A stretch of 64,000 nucleotides of DNA from Hyphomicrobiales bacterium. Its GTDB lineage: Bacteria > Pseudomonadota > Alphaproteobacteria > Rhizobiales > Rhizobiaceae. Each line of letters begins with the position of its first letter. Within the stretch, counting starts at the first letter, position 1. The position numbers were made by a program, and so were the translations under genes. The stretch covers positions 199-64,198 of the forward strand of contig UCKS01000041.1 of the NCBI GenBank assembly GCA_900473045.1. The letters are read 5' to 3'. Of this stretch, positions 52,293-61,571 are shown one piece after another. Below the pieces are notes generated by a model that did no database searches, was not told the DNA's origin, and saw nothing but the letters and a program-made list of their open reading frames with translations.

Positions 52293-54188
52293 CTACCTGC
52301 CGCAATCTATGTCCTTGTGGAATAGATATTCTGCTTCACTGAACCGGATGCCCGAATTATCGAAGCAGAACCGCTTAGGCACGACCCTAAAAAGATATCG
52401 CTTCCCGCATGTCGCCGGGACATCGACCGAATACAATCGAGCTATCTTGGACGGCACGGGATCTGTCCACCTTTTATGTCCGGCGAAGGAAACGTCTTGC
52501 AGGAGCGTCGCCGATCCAGAGCGGCCGACACCTCCTGCGGCTGCGGCAAAGCCCATCCCCTTCGCCTCATCAATCGTTGGATATTCCTGCTGAGCCGGTG
52601 GTCGGCGGACCAGCGGCAGGTCCGTCGTCTCGAATGCCACGTTGAAGCGTACGTCGTCGCGAGCTGGCACGTAACCGTAGCCGTTCAGGTACTTCCAGGA
52701 AAGGCTCAGGACCCTTTGCGCGCTGCTCGTGGCGGCGGGGCGAAAGTGTACATCGGTCGAAAAGTCCGATGGCACGAATGTGTCGCCGCCGCTGCCCGGG
52801 GGCAGGCACAGCGTGAACAGTGGCTTGTACCGACATTCGCTTCCACCGACGCCCCATGCACATTTGCTGAGACGCAACCAGTCCTCGTCATTGAGTACGC
52901 TCACGCCTTTCCATAAGTTGCCACCATGCTCGGGTATCATCCACGGGCTGATCCTGCCCTCTCCGGAGGCGGAGGCCCATTCGGTCCTGTGGTTCTGCAC
53001 GAGCCCGAGAGCTACCTTTTGCGCGAATAGAGCCGCGTTCTGCATCACCGTCGCGTTTGGGATGACAGGCGTCTTCCCAGTGGCGTCGGCGGCGAAGCGG
53101 CGCCCCGACTCGAGCGTCGTAAGGCTGTGACAGCCCGAGCACGGATGGCCGTCGATCAAGACGGTCCTTGCGTCACGTAGCGTGCCCGCATGGATAGCCG
53201 AATATCCCGAACCTATCACGCGGAACGGCAGTTCTTGCTTCGCGACGCGGCCCGGAAGAAAGTTGCCCATGCTGAACACGGCGCGCGGATCGTGTCTGCT
53301 CTCGAAGTAGCCGACCCTTGCCTGTTGCATGTGCGGATCGATGACCGTTGGCTTCTTGTTGTCATGACAGAGTACGCAATCGACCTTGGCGCTGCCGTCG
53401 TACAGTTTTTCCGCGCCGCGCCGCCCGGCTGAATCGCCGTAGGTCGCTCCACCGGGTGGGGGGAGGCCCTCCCTCCAGTCGAAGACGGAGCGGTCCTTCC
53501 GGCCGTCAAGGAACGCGATTTCGCCCGTGACGTCGTTGAATCCGATCGCACTGTATCGGGAGAACCGCGGATCTGTCTCAGTCCAGTAGGAATCCGCCTC
53601 GATTTCGAGGTTCTCGGACGACTTCCGGCAGAGGAACAGCCACTGCACGTGGTCACGCGTGACCCGCCCGACCCTCGAGTTCAGTGCGCAGAAAGTCACA
53701 TCCCCCGCGAGCGAAGGCTTGTCGCAGCGGTCAACTTCAGTCGTCCACTTCACCAGACGGCCTTCGACGTTGCGGTGCGCAAATTCGAGCGGAGTGTCTA
53801 CCTTGGAAGGATTTGGTTCCAGCCTGACGGCGTTTCCGTCAACCTCGAGACCGACCGGTCTCGAGTTCAGGCCCGTACAGACCCCGTCCGGTATGGGGCC
53901 GAACACCGACCTAAGCTCGTCGCCGAATTTCGTCACTGGAGCGGTGCTCGCTGTCGCCGGAGCCCACAACACGTCGCCATTCCACTGAAGAAGAAGGCCG
54001 TATGGCGACACGGTTGGGGTGCCGGCTGTTGCGGCTTTTGGGTCAGAGGCTGAGAAGGGTCCCACTTCCTTGAGCGGCCCGGCGTGCAACTCTCGCAGAG
54101 CGGCCGATTCCCAGCCAACCAGTAGAAAAAGAGCGACCGCAATCGCGGCGGCGAGATGGACGAGGCGCCCCACGTTTCCTTCCCTCAT
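52293..54188 (-). CDS. exported diheme cytochrome c-like protein of unknown function
   Basis: 631 residues. The N-terminus (LVHLAAAIAVALFLLVGW) is a signal peptide or anchor. Two CxxCH heme-attachment motifs are present, CVLCH (about 271-275) and CSGCH (about 350-354), far apart in a long chain with otherwise unfamiliar sequence and further cysteines (CRYKPLFTLC) that may form disulfides. A periplasmic redox enzyme or heme sensor is likely; the reaction is not known. It begins 19 bases after the SnoaL-like gene, with which it forms an operon. Confidence 0.7.
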   Translation of the reverse strand: MREGNVGRLVHLAAAIAVALFLLVGWESAALRELHAGPLKEVGPFSASDPKAATAGTPTVSPYGLLLQWNGDVLWAPATASTAPVTKFGDELRSVFGPIPDGVCTGLNSRPVGLEVDGNAVRLEPNPSKVDTPLEFAHRNVEGRLVKWTTEVDRCDKPSLAGDVTFCALNSRVGRVTRDHVQWLFLCRKSSENLEIEADSYWTETDPRFSRYSAIGFNDVTGEIAFLDGRKDRSVFDWREGLPPPGGATYGDSAGRRGAEKLYDGSAKVDCVLCHDNKKPTVIDPHMQQARVGYFESRHDPRAVFSMGNFLPGRVAKQELPFRVIGSGYSAIHAGTLRDARTVLIDGHPCSGCHSLTTLESGRRFAADATGKTPVIPNATVMQNAALFAQKVALGLVQNHRTEWASASGEGRISPWMIPEHGGNLWKGVSVLNDEDWLRLSKCAWGVGGSECRYKPLFTLCLPPGSGGDTFVPSDFSTDVHFRPAATSSAQRVLSLSWKYLNGYGYVPARDDVRFNVAFETTDLPLVRRPPAQQEYPTIDEAKGMGFAAAAGGVGRSGSATLLQDVSFAGHKRWTDPVPSKIARLYSVDVPATCGKRYLFRVVPKRFCFDNSGIRFSEAEYLFHKDIDCGR

Positions 54189-54207
54189 TTACAGCTTGCG
54201 CGGATGA

Positions 54208-54789
54208 TTAGCGCGCGCTGGCCTGGATGCCGGACTGGAAGGGGGCGAGCTTGAGGATATCGAAATTCATCGTATCGCCATCCTTGTTGATCGTTGCATA
54301 TAACTTGGCCGTGTAGTCTAGTTGTACCGCGCTGACCCCGATCGTCTGAATGCTCACTTGGACGGTCAAAGCAACCTCGAAGGTGCCGTCTTTCCTTTTC
54401 CCAATCAGAATGCTGCTCAGCACGCGGGTAGCGCTGGAGTTCGTAGCGGCGAGATTCGCAAACAGCGTCTCGAATTGCTTGGCCAGCGACCCTGCCGAAA
54501 TGGCAAGCACGGCATTCACGTTGCCCGGGTCGCAGTGGAAGTAATGCCCCGTGTCCTCGAACAATGCGGCCAGCCCGATGAAATCGCGGTTGTCCATCGT
54601 CCATGCATATTGGGAGAGCAGGTCTATCACGTCGCGCCGTTCCTCTGGCGTGGGCGCGGTTAATGACCCGCCGCGGTAGTCCCTCCAAGGCATATCGCTT
54701 GACCCGGGGCATTCGTTGATCGCGAATGCAGGCGCGGCCGCTAGCAACGAGAAGAGGGCTACGGTCCCGAAAATCTTACGTGCTTTCAC
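54208..54789 (-). CDS. exported SnoaL/NTF2-like protein
   Basis: 193 residues from a GTG at 54789 with a GGAGG site; the frame is open to 54882. A signal peptide (VKARKIFGTVALFSLLAAAP, cleavage after AFA) is followed by a cone-shaped NTF2-like domain: EERRDVIDLLSQYAWTMDNR, FIGLAALFEDTGHYF, and a C-terminal MNFDILKLAPF strand. Such domains bind or turn over small hydrophobic molecules. As first gene before the diheme protein, it may be its partner or processing factor. Confidence 0.75.
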   Translation of the reverse strand: MKARKIFGTVALFSLLAAAPAFAINECPGSSDMPWRDYRGGSLTAPTPEERRDVIDLLSQYAWTMDNRDFIGLAALFEDTGHYFHCDPGNVNAVLAISAGSLAKQFETLFANLAATNSSATRVLSSILIGKRKDGTFEVALTVQVSIQTIGVSAVQLDYTAKLYATINKDGDTMNFDILKLAPFQSGIQASAR

Positions 54790-55019
54790 GTTGATCCCTC
54801 CGTGCTGCCTGCCGAGGTCCGTCCCGTTCCCTGCGCCAGGCCATGCGCTACCAACGGACAACACCAAACGTTCTCGCAGCACTACCAGTATACGCAGTCA
54901 CCATGTGACCGCGTATAGAACAAACTCAAGTTGTTGAATGACCTCGTTTAGAAGAGTAGCTTGAACTAATAAAATGCGCAAGTTGAGTGCGGCTCTATTT
55001 CAACCGAGTGGAATCGGCG
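54790..55019. other. divergent promoter region
   Basis: 230 bases between the exported pair and the cyclase-like gene. AT-rich around 54900-54990; no operator with convincing symmetry was seen. Confidence 0.35.
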
Positions 55020-58000
55020 ATGAACGACGTCACCATATGGCTGACCGAGATCGGGTTGCGGCATTTGGCGGACAAATTCGTCGATGCGCAAATCGACTTC
55101 GACACGCTTGCTCTGCTTTCTGATCGGGATCTGCGCGAACTCGGCGTTCCCATGGGGCCTCGCCGCAAGCTGCTTGCAGCGATCGCTACGCTCGGCAGGT
55201 CGGTGCGGCAGCCTCGGAGTGATCGGACTCCAGTTGAACGCCGGCAGTTAACGATCCTGGTTGGCGACATGGTCGGGTCGACAGAATATGCCTCCAGGCT
55301 CGACCCTGAGGACTTCAGCCAGCTCACACAGACATTCCTCTCGAGATGTAGCGGGCTTGCAAGGTCGCACGGGGGGTTCGTCGCAAACTATGTCGGTGAC
55401 GCGCTGCAGGTCCTGTTCGGCTTTCCTGCGGCAGAGGAGAATGATGCCGAACGCGCGATGCACTTAGCACTCGACATCGTGGCGGCCGTCCCACAGATAG
55501 AGACGCCGGACAGTTCGCGCCTTGGCGTGAGGATCGGGATCGCAAGCGGTCTGGTCGTCGTCGGCGATATCGAGGGGGCACCTGCCGGGATTTCGACGGT
55601 AGCGTTCGGGCACGTCCCGAATCTCGCGCACCGACTTCAGGCAATAGCCGAACCTAACGGCATCTACGTCGACGAGAACACCTACCAAACAACGTCGGGC
55701 GCCTTCGAATTCGCCGATGTCGGCGGGAAGACGCTGAAAGGCTTTAGCGATCCCATCCACATCCGGCGCGCTCTCAAACCGATTGCGAGGCAATACCGCT
55801 TTGCGGGGGAACTCCGATCGACGCCGCTGGTAGGAAGGAAGAGCGAGCTGAAGGCAGTCGAGGCCCTCTGGGACGCCGTGCGAGCTGACCGCCACGGGCG
55901 CGTCGCATTGATAAGCGGCGAGCCGGGGATCGGTAAATCGCGTCTGCTCTACGAGGTCGGAAGACGCTTTTTCGGATCGAAGGCGCTCGTTGCGCAGTGC
56001 GCCCCCGCCTTCACCAACAGCGCACTCTTTCCGTTTCTGAGACTGCTTAAGCAGGAGGCTGGCATTACGGAGGACGCGCCGTTGCCGTCTGAAAGGCTAC
56101 GGGCCGCTCTGTCGGCCAGCAGCGTCCCCTTGTCGGTGTCGTATCCCATCTTCACACGGCTTCTGGCGCTTGAACCGGAATACGAACCGTCCAGGCTTGC
56201 CTCGTCCGAACAGGAGGCGGCGATCAGCCAAGTATTTTCGGACTGGCTCCGGCAATTGGCGAGCGCCGGTCCCCTGATGTTTTTCGTGGAGGACGAACAA
56301 TGGATCGATCCATCGTCCGGCAAGCTCCTTCAGTCGCTCGCTTGCGGCGTCGCGCAGTTTCCGGTGCTCCTCGTGGTTACCTCGCGGGAGAGCCAGACGA
56401 AGGCTGAGTTCGACGAAGTCGTCACGGTGCATCTTGCTCTCGAACGGTTCTCCCGCGGAGAGGCTGGCGAGTTCGTCCAGAATGTCGTCGAAGGGGGCCA
56501 TCTGTCTTCCGGCGTCGTTTCGAAGCTTCTCAGCAAAGCCGAAGGTGTTCCCCTCTATATTGAGGAACTCGCCCGGTCAGCCCTCATGCTTGCTGCCGAT
56601 TCGTCCGACCTGTCCGGGGCGAAGGTCGAGAGCGATGTAGCCATCCCCAACTCACTCCAGGCCGCGCTCATGTCCCGGCTGGACAAGCTCGGCGCGGTCA
56701 AGACGGTCGCGCAGACTGCAGCCGTGATTGGCCGGGAATTCGACCTGAGGACACTCGCCCATGTCGTCGGTCTTTCGAGCGAGTTGCTGCGGCCGCAGAT
56801 CGAACGTCTTGTCGCCGTCGGACTCATCGCGCCGCAGCCCGTCGGCAATTGGCCCCGCTACTCCTTCTCTCACAGTTTGTTGCAGGAGGCCGCCCAGGGG
56901 GCACTGCTTCGGGGCCGGCGGCGGGAGCTTCATGCACTCGTTGCCAAGGCGATCGAGGTTGTCGAACCGAGGACGGTCGTGGAGCATCCCGAGATCCTCG
57001 CCCAACACTATCACGAGGCAACGCAGTTCGAGCGCGCCGCCGAGTACTGGCTCAGAGCGGGCAGGAAGCTTGGGGCGACGTGGGCGAAAGTCGAGGCTGC
57101 GAACATGTTCTCGAAAGGGATCGAATGCGTGCGTAGAATGCCGCCGTCGATGGTGCGCGACAGTAAAGAGCTGACCCTCGAACTGGAAAGGGGCGACGTG
57201 CTCTACGCGGCATATGGATACATGACCGGGGAGGGCAGCGACGCCTACCGGAACGTCATGCGGCTTAGCGAGGTTACCGGAAATCCGGAGGCACCGATCC
57301 GAGCCCTGGACGGCCTGTTCGGAACTTCATTCAACTCCGCACGGTTCTCGGACGCGGAATGGGCTAGCGACCAACTCAAGGAGATTGGCCGCACGGATGG
57401 CAACACTAAGGCCCTTGTGCTCGGACTGCAGTTCGGAGGGATGTGCGCTTTCGCGCGCGGCAGGTTTCCGGAGGCACGAGAGGCGTTGCTAAAGGCCCTT
57501 GAGCACCGCGAGCATTCCCATGAGGTCGGAAGTGACTTTCCAAGCATGTCGATGCTCTATCTCTCGTGGACGCTGCAAATACTTGGGGAGGCCGACGCGG
57601 CCATGGAATTGTTCCGCGCGGCCGAAATGGAGACCCGCGGACAGGCGGACTACCGCCTCGCTGCGTATCTGGGCAACGGCTGCATACTGATGTCTCTCCG
57701 TCAGGATGTAGCGACGCTCGAGAGGCTGGTCGACGAGCTCGTTCCGCTCGCGACGCGCAACGGATTTCAGCTTTGGCTCAACTTCGCTTCGTTTTTTTCC
57801 GGGTGGGCCAAGGCCGCAAGTCGCCAAGACGCCTCCGGCCTCACGCAGATGAAACACATCTGCGACAATATGGGTGATCAGGAGGTCGATAAGACATGCT
57901 ATCTTGGCGTGCTTACCGATAGCTATCTTCGAATGGGACGAATTGACGAGGCGACAGCGGCCGTTGACCAAGGGCTGAGGCTCGCAGGGCGTACCGGTGA

Positions 58001-58190
58001 GCACTACTACATGCCTGAGCTGCTTCGTTTAAGAGGAGAACTGCTACGGCAGACGGACCGGGCCGCTCAGGCTAGGAGATCGTTTCAAGAGGCGATCTCT
58101 TTCGCGCGCGCTCAGGGGGCCAAGGCATGGGAGGAAAGAGCAAAGCAGTCACTATATTTACTCCAGGCGAGGCGGCCTTGCCGACGATGA
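55020..58190 (+). CDS. SAM domain / class III cyclase / AAA-ATPase / TPR signalling protein
   Basis: 1056 residues from the ATG at 55020 (frame open to 54987). Residues 1-60 are a SAM domain (VTIWLTEIGLRHLADKF, RDLRELGV). About 75-250 is a class III nucleotide cyclase: metal Asp in LVGDMVGSTEY (83) and YVGDALQVLFG (127), and the Asn/Arg pair of PNLAHRLQAIA. From about 270 an ATPase domain with VGRKSEL and Walker A GEPGIGKS (300-307), then TPR-like helices. The layout equals that of cyclase-ATPase fusions related to LuxR-type large ATPases; no HTH was seen. The signal is unknown. Confidence 0.88.
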   Translation: MNDVTIWLTEIGLRHLADKFVDAQIDFDTLALLSDRDLRELGVPMGPRRKLLAAIATLGRSVRQPRSDRTPVERRQLTILVGDMVGSTEYASRLDPEDFSQLTQTFLSRCSGLARSHGGFVANYVGDALQVLFGFPAAEENDAERAMHLALDIVAAVPQIETPDSSRLGVRIGIASGLVVVGDIEGAPAGISTVAFGHVPNLAHRLQAIAEPNGIYVDENTYQTTSGAFEFADVGGKTLKGFSDPIHIRRALKPIARQYRFAGELRSTPLVGRKSELKAVEALWDAVRADRHGRVALISGEPGIGKSRLLYEVGRRFFGSKALVAQCAPAFTNSALFPFLRLLKQEAGITEDAPLPSERLRAALSASSVPLSVSYPIFTRLLALEPEYEPSRLASSEQEAAISQVFSDWLRQLASAGPLMFFVEDEQWIDPSSGKLLQSLACGVAQFPVLLVVTSRESQTKAEFDEVVTVHLALERFSRGEAGEFVQNVVEGGHLSSGVVSKLLSKAEGVPLYIEELARSALMLAADSSDLSGAKVESDVAIPNSLQAALMSRLDKLGAVKTVAQTAAVIGREFDLRTLAHVVGLSSELLRPQIERLVAVGLIAPQPVGNWPRYSFSHSLLQEAAQGALLRGRRRELHALVAKAIEVVEPRTVVEHPEILAQHYHEATQFERAAEYWLRAGRKLGATWAKVEAANMFSKGIECVRRMPPSMVRDSKELTLELERGDVLYAAYGYMTGEGSDAYRNVMRLSEVTGNPEAPIRALDGLFGTSFNSARFSDAEWASDQLKEIGRTDGNTKALVLGLQFGGMCAFARGRFPEAREALLKALEHREHSHEVGSDFPSMSMLYLSWTLQILGEADAAMELFRAAEMETRGQADYRLAAYLGNGCILMSLRQDVATLERLVDELVPLATRNGFQLWLNFASFFSGWAKAASRQDASGLTQMKHICDNMGDQEVDKTCYLGVLTDSYLRMGRIDEATAAVDQGLRLAGRTGEHYYMPELLRLRGELLRQTDRAAQARRSFQEAISFARAQGAKAWEERAKQSLYLLQARRPCRR

Positions 58191-58342
58191 TGTGGGTGGC
58201 GCGCGACGGAAGGTTGCCCGCGCGCGTGGGCGCAGCTTCTCCCTGCTCGACGTGGCCCCTGATGAACGCTTTGGGTGGCTCTCATTGGGGACGCGACGTC
58301 GTGGCCCGGGGAAGCCCTCTGCGTCATCCAGCCGTTTCCTTT

Positions 58343-59848
58343 TTAGTGGCTGACGCCGCGTGCGCAGAGACCACAGTTGAAAAGTCGGCGCTCTAAGCGC
58401 GCGCCCCCGTCGACCTTGACGAGCGCGTGGGTCCTGGTTTTGTGGTCGCGAAACAGCCGGTGTTCCCGGCCGACGACCGCGCCGTAGTCGACGCGGCCCC
58501 GCATGAAGAGGTCATCAACGAAGGCCTTAGCCGCCGCAGTTGCGCTCAAGGCGGTGATCGGCTCAGCATTGAAGCCAGCCGCCGTCACGATAAACCTGCA
58601 CGGCTCGGCCGCTGCGTCCACGAAGAGCAGTCCGTCGACGCCATACTGGGACGCCGGCAACCCGACCATCGGCAGGGGCTCGCGCGCGGCCGCATCCGGC
58701 TTCGCCGCTGCGTCTAGGGACTTGACCTGGGATGTCATCGGGAGCGAGGACGCGGATTGTAGGGAAAGGATGCTTCTCCCCACGAACACGCCCTTGGCGA
58801 TCGACGAATAGGTCGGGTCCGCCTGGGCCGCAATCACCATGTTCGCAGCGACGTGGGCGTACCAGTTGGTAACGATCGGCGACCATTTGATACCTTGAAC
58901 GAGAAATCCGGCGAGGTCGTCGGAGACAGTCAGCAACTCGACCGCGGTCGGTGCCCCTGGCGTAGCCGCCTTCGCGGTGAGAGAAACCCCGAGGATCTCG
59001 AAGAAGGCTCCCGTGAAAATACGCGAGAAGGAGTGCGGCTCCGACGAGAGGCACGACATGGCTGCATTGCTCGGGAGCGTCGTGGGGTCCTGGTAGTTGA
59101 ACGAGTTAACTGCACTGCGCAGGCAGTCCGCCTCTGCCAGATCGGGATCCTGCGCACGGAGAGCGCTTCCGAGCTGCTCCGCGAGCCTCGAGAGACGCGA
59201 TTTCGTGTATACGTTTCCGCCATTCACTGTCAGAATCGCAGTGCGCAACGACGGAATCCGGATGGCCGACATCAACGCACTGATGTCGCCAAAGGACTCG
59301 TGAAAGGCTGCGGCCTCCTGGTTGGCGACGCCCCAAAGCCCCGGTTTGAAGGCGTCAAGCACGGCGTGCCCCATCTCGTGACAGCTTACGTCAGCACTCT
59401 CGCAGGTGAATACTGTTCCTGTCACACCCGGGCCGTGGAAGAAGTTCAACGCAACCCGGTCGTAGTTGGCATCGAGGTCGAAACCCTTGTCGAGCACGAC
59501 GTTGAGGCTCGGGCCACCGTACCATTGTGTCAGCGGTACCCGGTTCGCCCAATAGTCGGCGCCACGCCTCAATGCGGCCGCCGTGGCCCAGTAGCGGAAC
59601 TCAGACGTCTCGTGCGCGTAGGTGGCAGGGGGCGGGCCTCCCGCGGGGAACGAGAACGCGAGGGGGAGCTTGGAAAGGTCCGGTGTGGGCACCGTCAGGC
59701 TCACGGCCGATTCAGGATCATCCTCCCACGAGCCCACCGTCCCAGTTGGCGGGGGGGAAGGTACATTTCTCTTGTGGGTTTTGGTCTTCGCGGCGGCGGT
59801 CGCTGGCTTCCTTGGAACCTTCCTAGATTTCCCGGGCGCTTGAGGCAT
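58343..59848 (-). CDS. HEXXH zinc metalloprotease (M4/gluzincin-like)
   Basis: 501 residues. The zinc motif is in SADVSCHEMGHAVLDAFKPG (HEMGH at about 157-161), and the third ligand is probably the Glu of AAAFHESFGDISALM about 23 residues later, as in thermolysin-like gluzincins. The N-terminus is basic and Pro-rich with no signal peptide (MPQAPGKSRKVPRKPATAAA), so the enzyme may be cytoplasmic or use another export route. Two paired Cys motifs near the C-terminus (FNCGLCARG). It converges on the large cyclase-like gene. Confidence 0.78.
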   Translation of the reverse strand: MPQAPGKSRKVPRKPATAAAKTKTHKRNVPSPPPTGTVGSWEDDPESAVSLTVPTPDLSKLPLAFSFPAGGPPPATYAHETSEFRYWATAAALRRGADYWANRVPLTQWYGGPSLNVVLDKGFDLDANYDRVALNFFHGPGVTGTVFTCESADVSCHEMGHAVLDAFKPGLWGVANQEAAAFHESFGDISALMSAIRIPSLRTAILTVNGGNVYTKSRLSRLAEQLGSALRAQDPDLAEADCLRSAVNSFNYQDPTTLPSNAAMSCLSSEPHSFSRIFTGAFFEILGVSLTAKAATPGAPTAVELLTVSDDLAGFLVQGIKWSPIVTNWYAHVAANMVIAAQADPTYSSIAKGVFVGRSILSLQSASSLPMTSQVKSLDAAAKPDAAAREPLPMVGLPASQYGVDGLLFVDAAAEPCRFIVTAAGFNAEPITALSATAAAKAFVDDLFMRGRVDYGAVVGREHRLFRDHKTRTHALVKVDGGARLERRLFNCGLCARGVSH

Positions 59849-60240
59849 GTGGATGCCCTCTCCAAATGTTGCACCGTTTTATCATCAATCTTCGGATGAA
59901 GCCGTAAGCTATTGTGCGTTCAGCGTGTGCAGCATCGATATTACCATCCGCCATGACAATGGCAACGAGCAATACAATTATCCTGCGCTGACCAATCACA
60001 TTGGCGCGCCAATCAACACGTCTCGCATCCTCGACAGCTGGGACGACCATCGATACCAGACAATGTTGCCGCTGCGGAATTAAAGGACTTGAAGCCGAGC
60101 ATCGGTCTTGGGACCTACTTTAGGAGCGCTTGCGGAATAGGCTCGAACATGAGCGCCAGTTCCATAAATAGGCGTTATGCCACGCGTGCGATGTCGCTTT
60201 GGCGGTTTTCGTGCCCGTAGCCACGCTGACAGGCCACCCC
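59849..60240. other. intergenic stretch, nothing recognised
   Basis: 392 bases. Short frames exist on both strands (59847-60083 plus, 59823-60050 minus), but they overlap each other and lack ribosome-binding sites. No RNA gene is evident. Confidence 0.4.
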
Positions 60241-60534
60241 TTAAACAACGACTTGGGAGGAGATCTGCCGGCGCCCGTGCAGCACGCGGATGATTTCGAC
60301 TGCGCCGCCGGTGAGCCGATAAAGAGTTAGATACTCCCCTGAGACCAGGTGCCGAATACCCGGTGCAATGTCGTCGCGCGCCACTCCCGAGTACGGGTGT
60401 CGTGCGAGATGCTGCCAGCGCGCCTCAATCGCATCGAGAACTCGATCAGCTGCGACAATGTTTTCAACGGCAATGTAGGACCATATTTCGATCAGGTCCT
60501 CATCGGCACGATCCGTGCGGACAATAGAAAGCAT
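60241..60534 (-). CDS. parE: ParE/RelE-family toxin
   Basis: 97 residues. MLSIVRTDRADEDLIEIWSY, DRVLDAIEARWQHLARHPYS and GIRHLVSGEYLTLYRLTGGA, then VLHGRRQ are typical of ParE (gyrase-poisoning) proteins in the RelE fold. It begins 2 bases after the antitoxin stop. It is the third toxin-antitoxin pair in the window, near the accessory/transport border. Confidence 0.92.
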   Translation of the reverse strand: MLSIVRTDRADEDLIEIWSYIAVENIVAADRVLDAIEARWQHLARHPYSGVARDDIAPGIRHLVSGEYLTLYRLTGGAVEIIRVLHGRRQISSQVVV

Positions 60535-60536
60535 AG

Positions 60537-60815
60537 TTAGCTTTCGCGTCGTGAAGATTCAAAGCGATGGCGCGCGGCAGCTTTCACCTCTGCCATCGTC
60601 GAACGCGAACTCGGACCGCTGTCGATGCCCTCCTGAACAAGCGCTCGCAGATCCTCGACTGTATAACCAAGCAAATCCCGTCTTTCCTTCCACTCACGCA
60701 CGGCGTCGCGGATCGCTTCGCTAGTCGACGCATATTCGCCAGCATCGACCGCGCTACGCACAAATCCCGCCATCTCAGGTGTCAGTGCAATGGTAATCTT
60801 CTCGACCGTCGTCAT
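60537..60815 (-). CDS. parD: ParD-family antitoxin
   Basis: 92 residues from the ATG at 60815. The N-terminal ribbon-helix-helix (VEKITIALTPEMAGFVRSAV, EYASTSEAIRDAVREWKERR) binds DNA; the C-terminal tail (LVQEGIDSGPSSRSTMAEVK) binds ParE. The frame is open to 60998, but the extension lacks any ParD features. The inverted repeat at 60845-60863 is the likely operator. Confidence 0.92.
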   Translation of the reverse strand: MTTVEKITIALTPEMAGFVRSAVDAGEYASTSEAIRDAVREWKERRDLLGYTVEDLRALVQEGIDSGPSSRSTMAEVKAAARHRFESSRRES

Positions 60816-60844
60816 CGTAGGAGCCTTCTTTTCGTCACACCCAT

Positions 60845-60863
60845 GGTATGCGATTAGCGTACC
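60845..60863. promoter_or_regulatory. inverted repeat, candidate parDE operator
   Basis: GGTATGC (60845-60851) and GCGTACC (60857-60863) are inverted with one mismatch around GATTA, 29 bases upstream of the antitoxin start. Confidence 0.45.
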
Positions 60864-61571
60864 GGAAGCAAGAGGCCAATATGTCGGACTGGCGGCAACT
60901 ACTTGATTCCCTTCCGCGTCGGCTTTCCGGCCCAGGTGGCCTGCGGTTCGGATCCCATCAAGGCGAAGACGCTGACCAGGCATCTTGCTCGATGCCAAAT
61001 GAGGTTCACGCTCAACGAAAGCTTTGTGCCACTATTATCGAGGCCATAACGGTAATCTTGCCTTTGCAAGAAAAAAACATTGCGCCGACCTAAAGTTATG
61101 GTCGAGCGATAACCCCCAATTCCGCGGGTCTGTGTGCGCCACGGTCCGACTCACCCAAATGCTCAGCCACCGATAAGGGGGCTTTCCGACGCACCGACGT
61201 ACCTTGATGACGACTGAGCTGGGGTCTGAGAGGTCGGACCACAGAGCAAACTCGCGCCAGTACGTTTCGACCTAGCGGCGCGTTGTTTGGCCACGTCATC
61301 GCTGGAACCCTCTCTAACTGCGGCGTGCAGTCGGCCCGGTCCGGTTGACTCGCAAGCCGTCCACGCTGCCCTTTCTGGGAAGGCATAACTTCAAGTTGGG
61401 CAGGAGTGCATTTTTTCTCGCCTGCCCATATACGGTGCAGCAGGTATCGTAGCTCGTAACAAATGGGAACGACAGCTCAGCTGTAAGCGGGCACAAAACC
61501 AACGCCATCAGGATCAGTGACGCTTCCTCGCGGGAGCCTGAGAACTTGCGCGTACAGGGGATCTGAATGAC
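60864..61571. other. intergenic stretch without recognisable genes
   Basis: About 700 bases between the parDE operator and the amino-acid transporter operon. CTTGC/GCAAG near 61060 can form a small hairpin before an A-run. Nothing else is recognised. Confidence 0.4.

Noticed and set aside
61050-61080. Hairpin near 61060 as terminator
   Set aside because: The stem is short and followed by A rather than T on the plus strand; no gene ends there.
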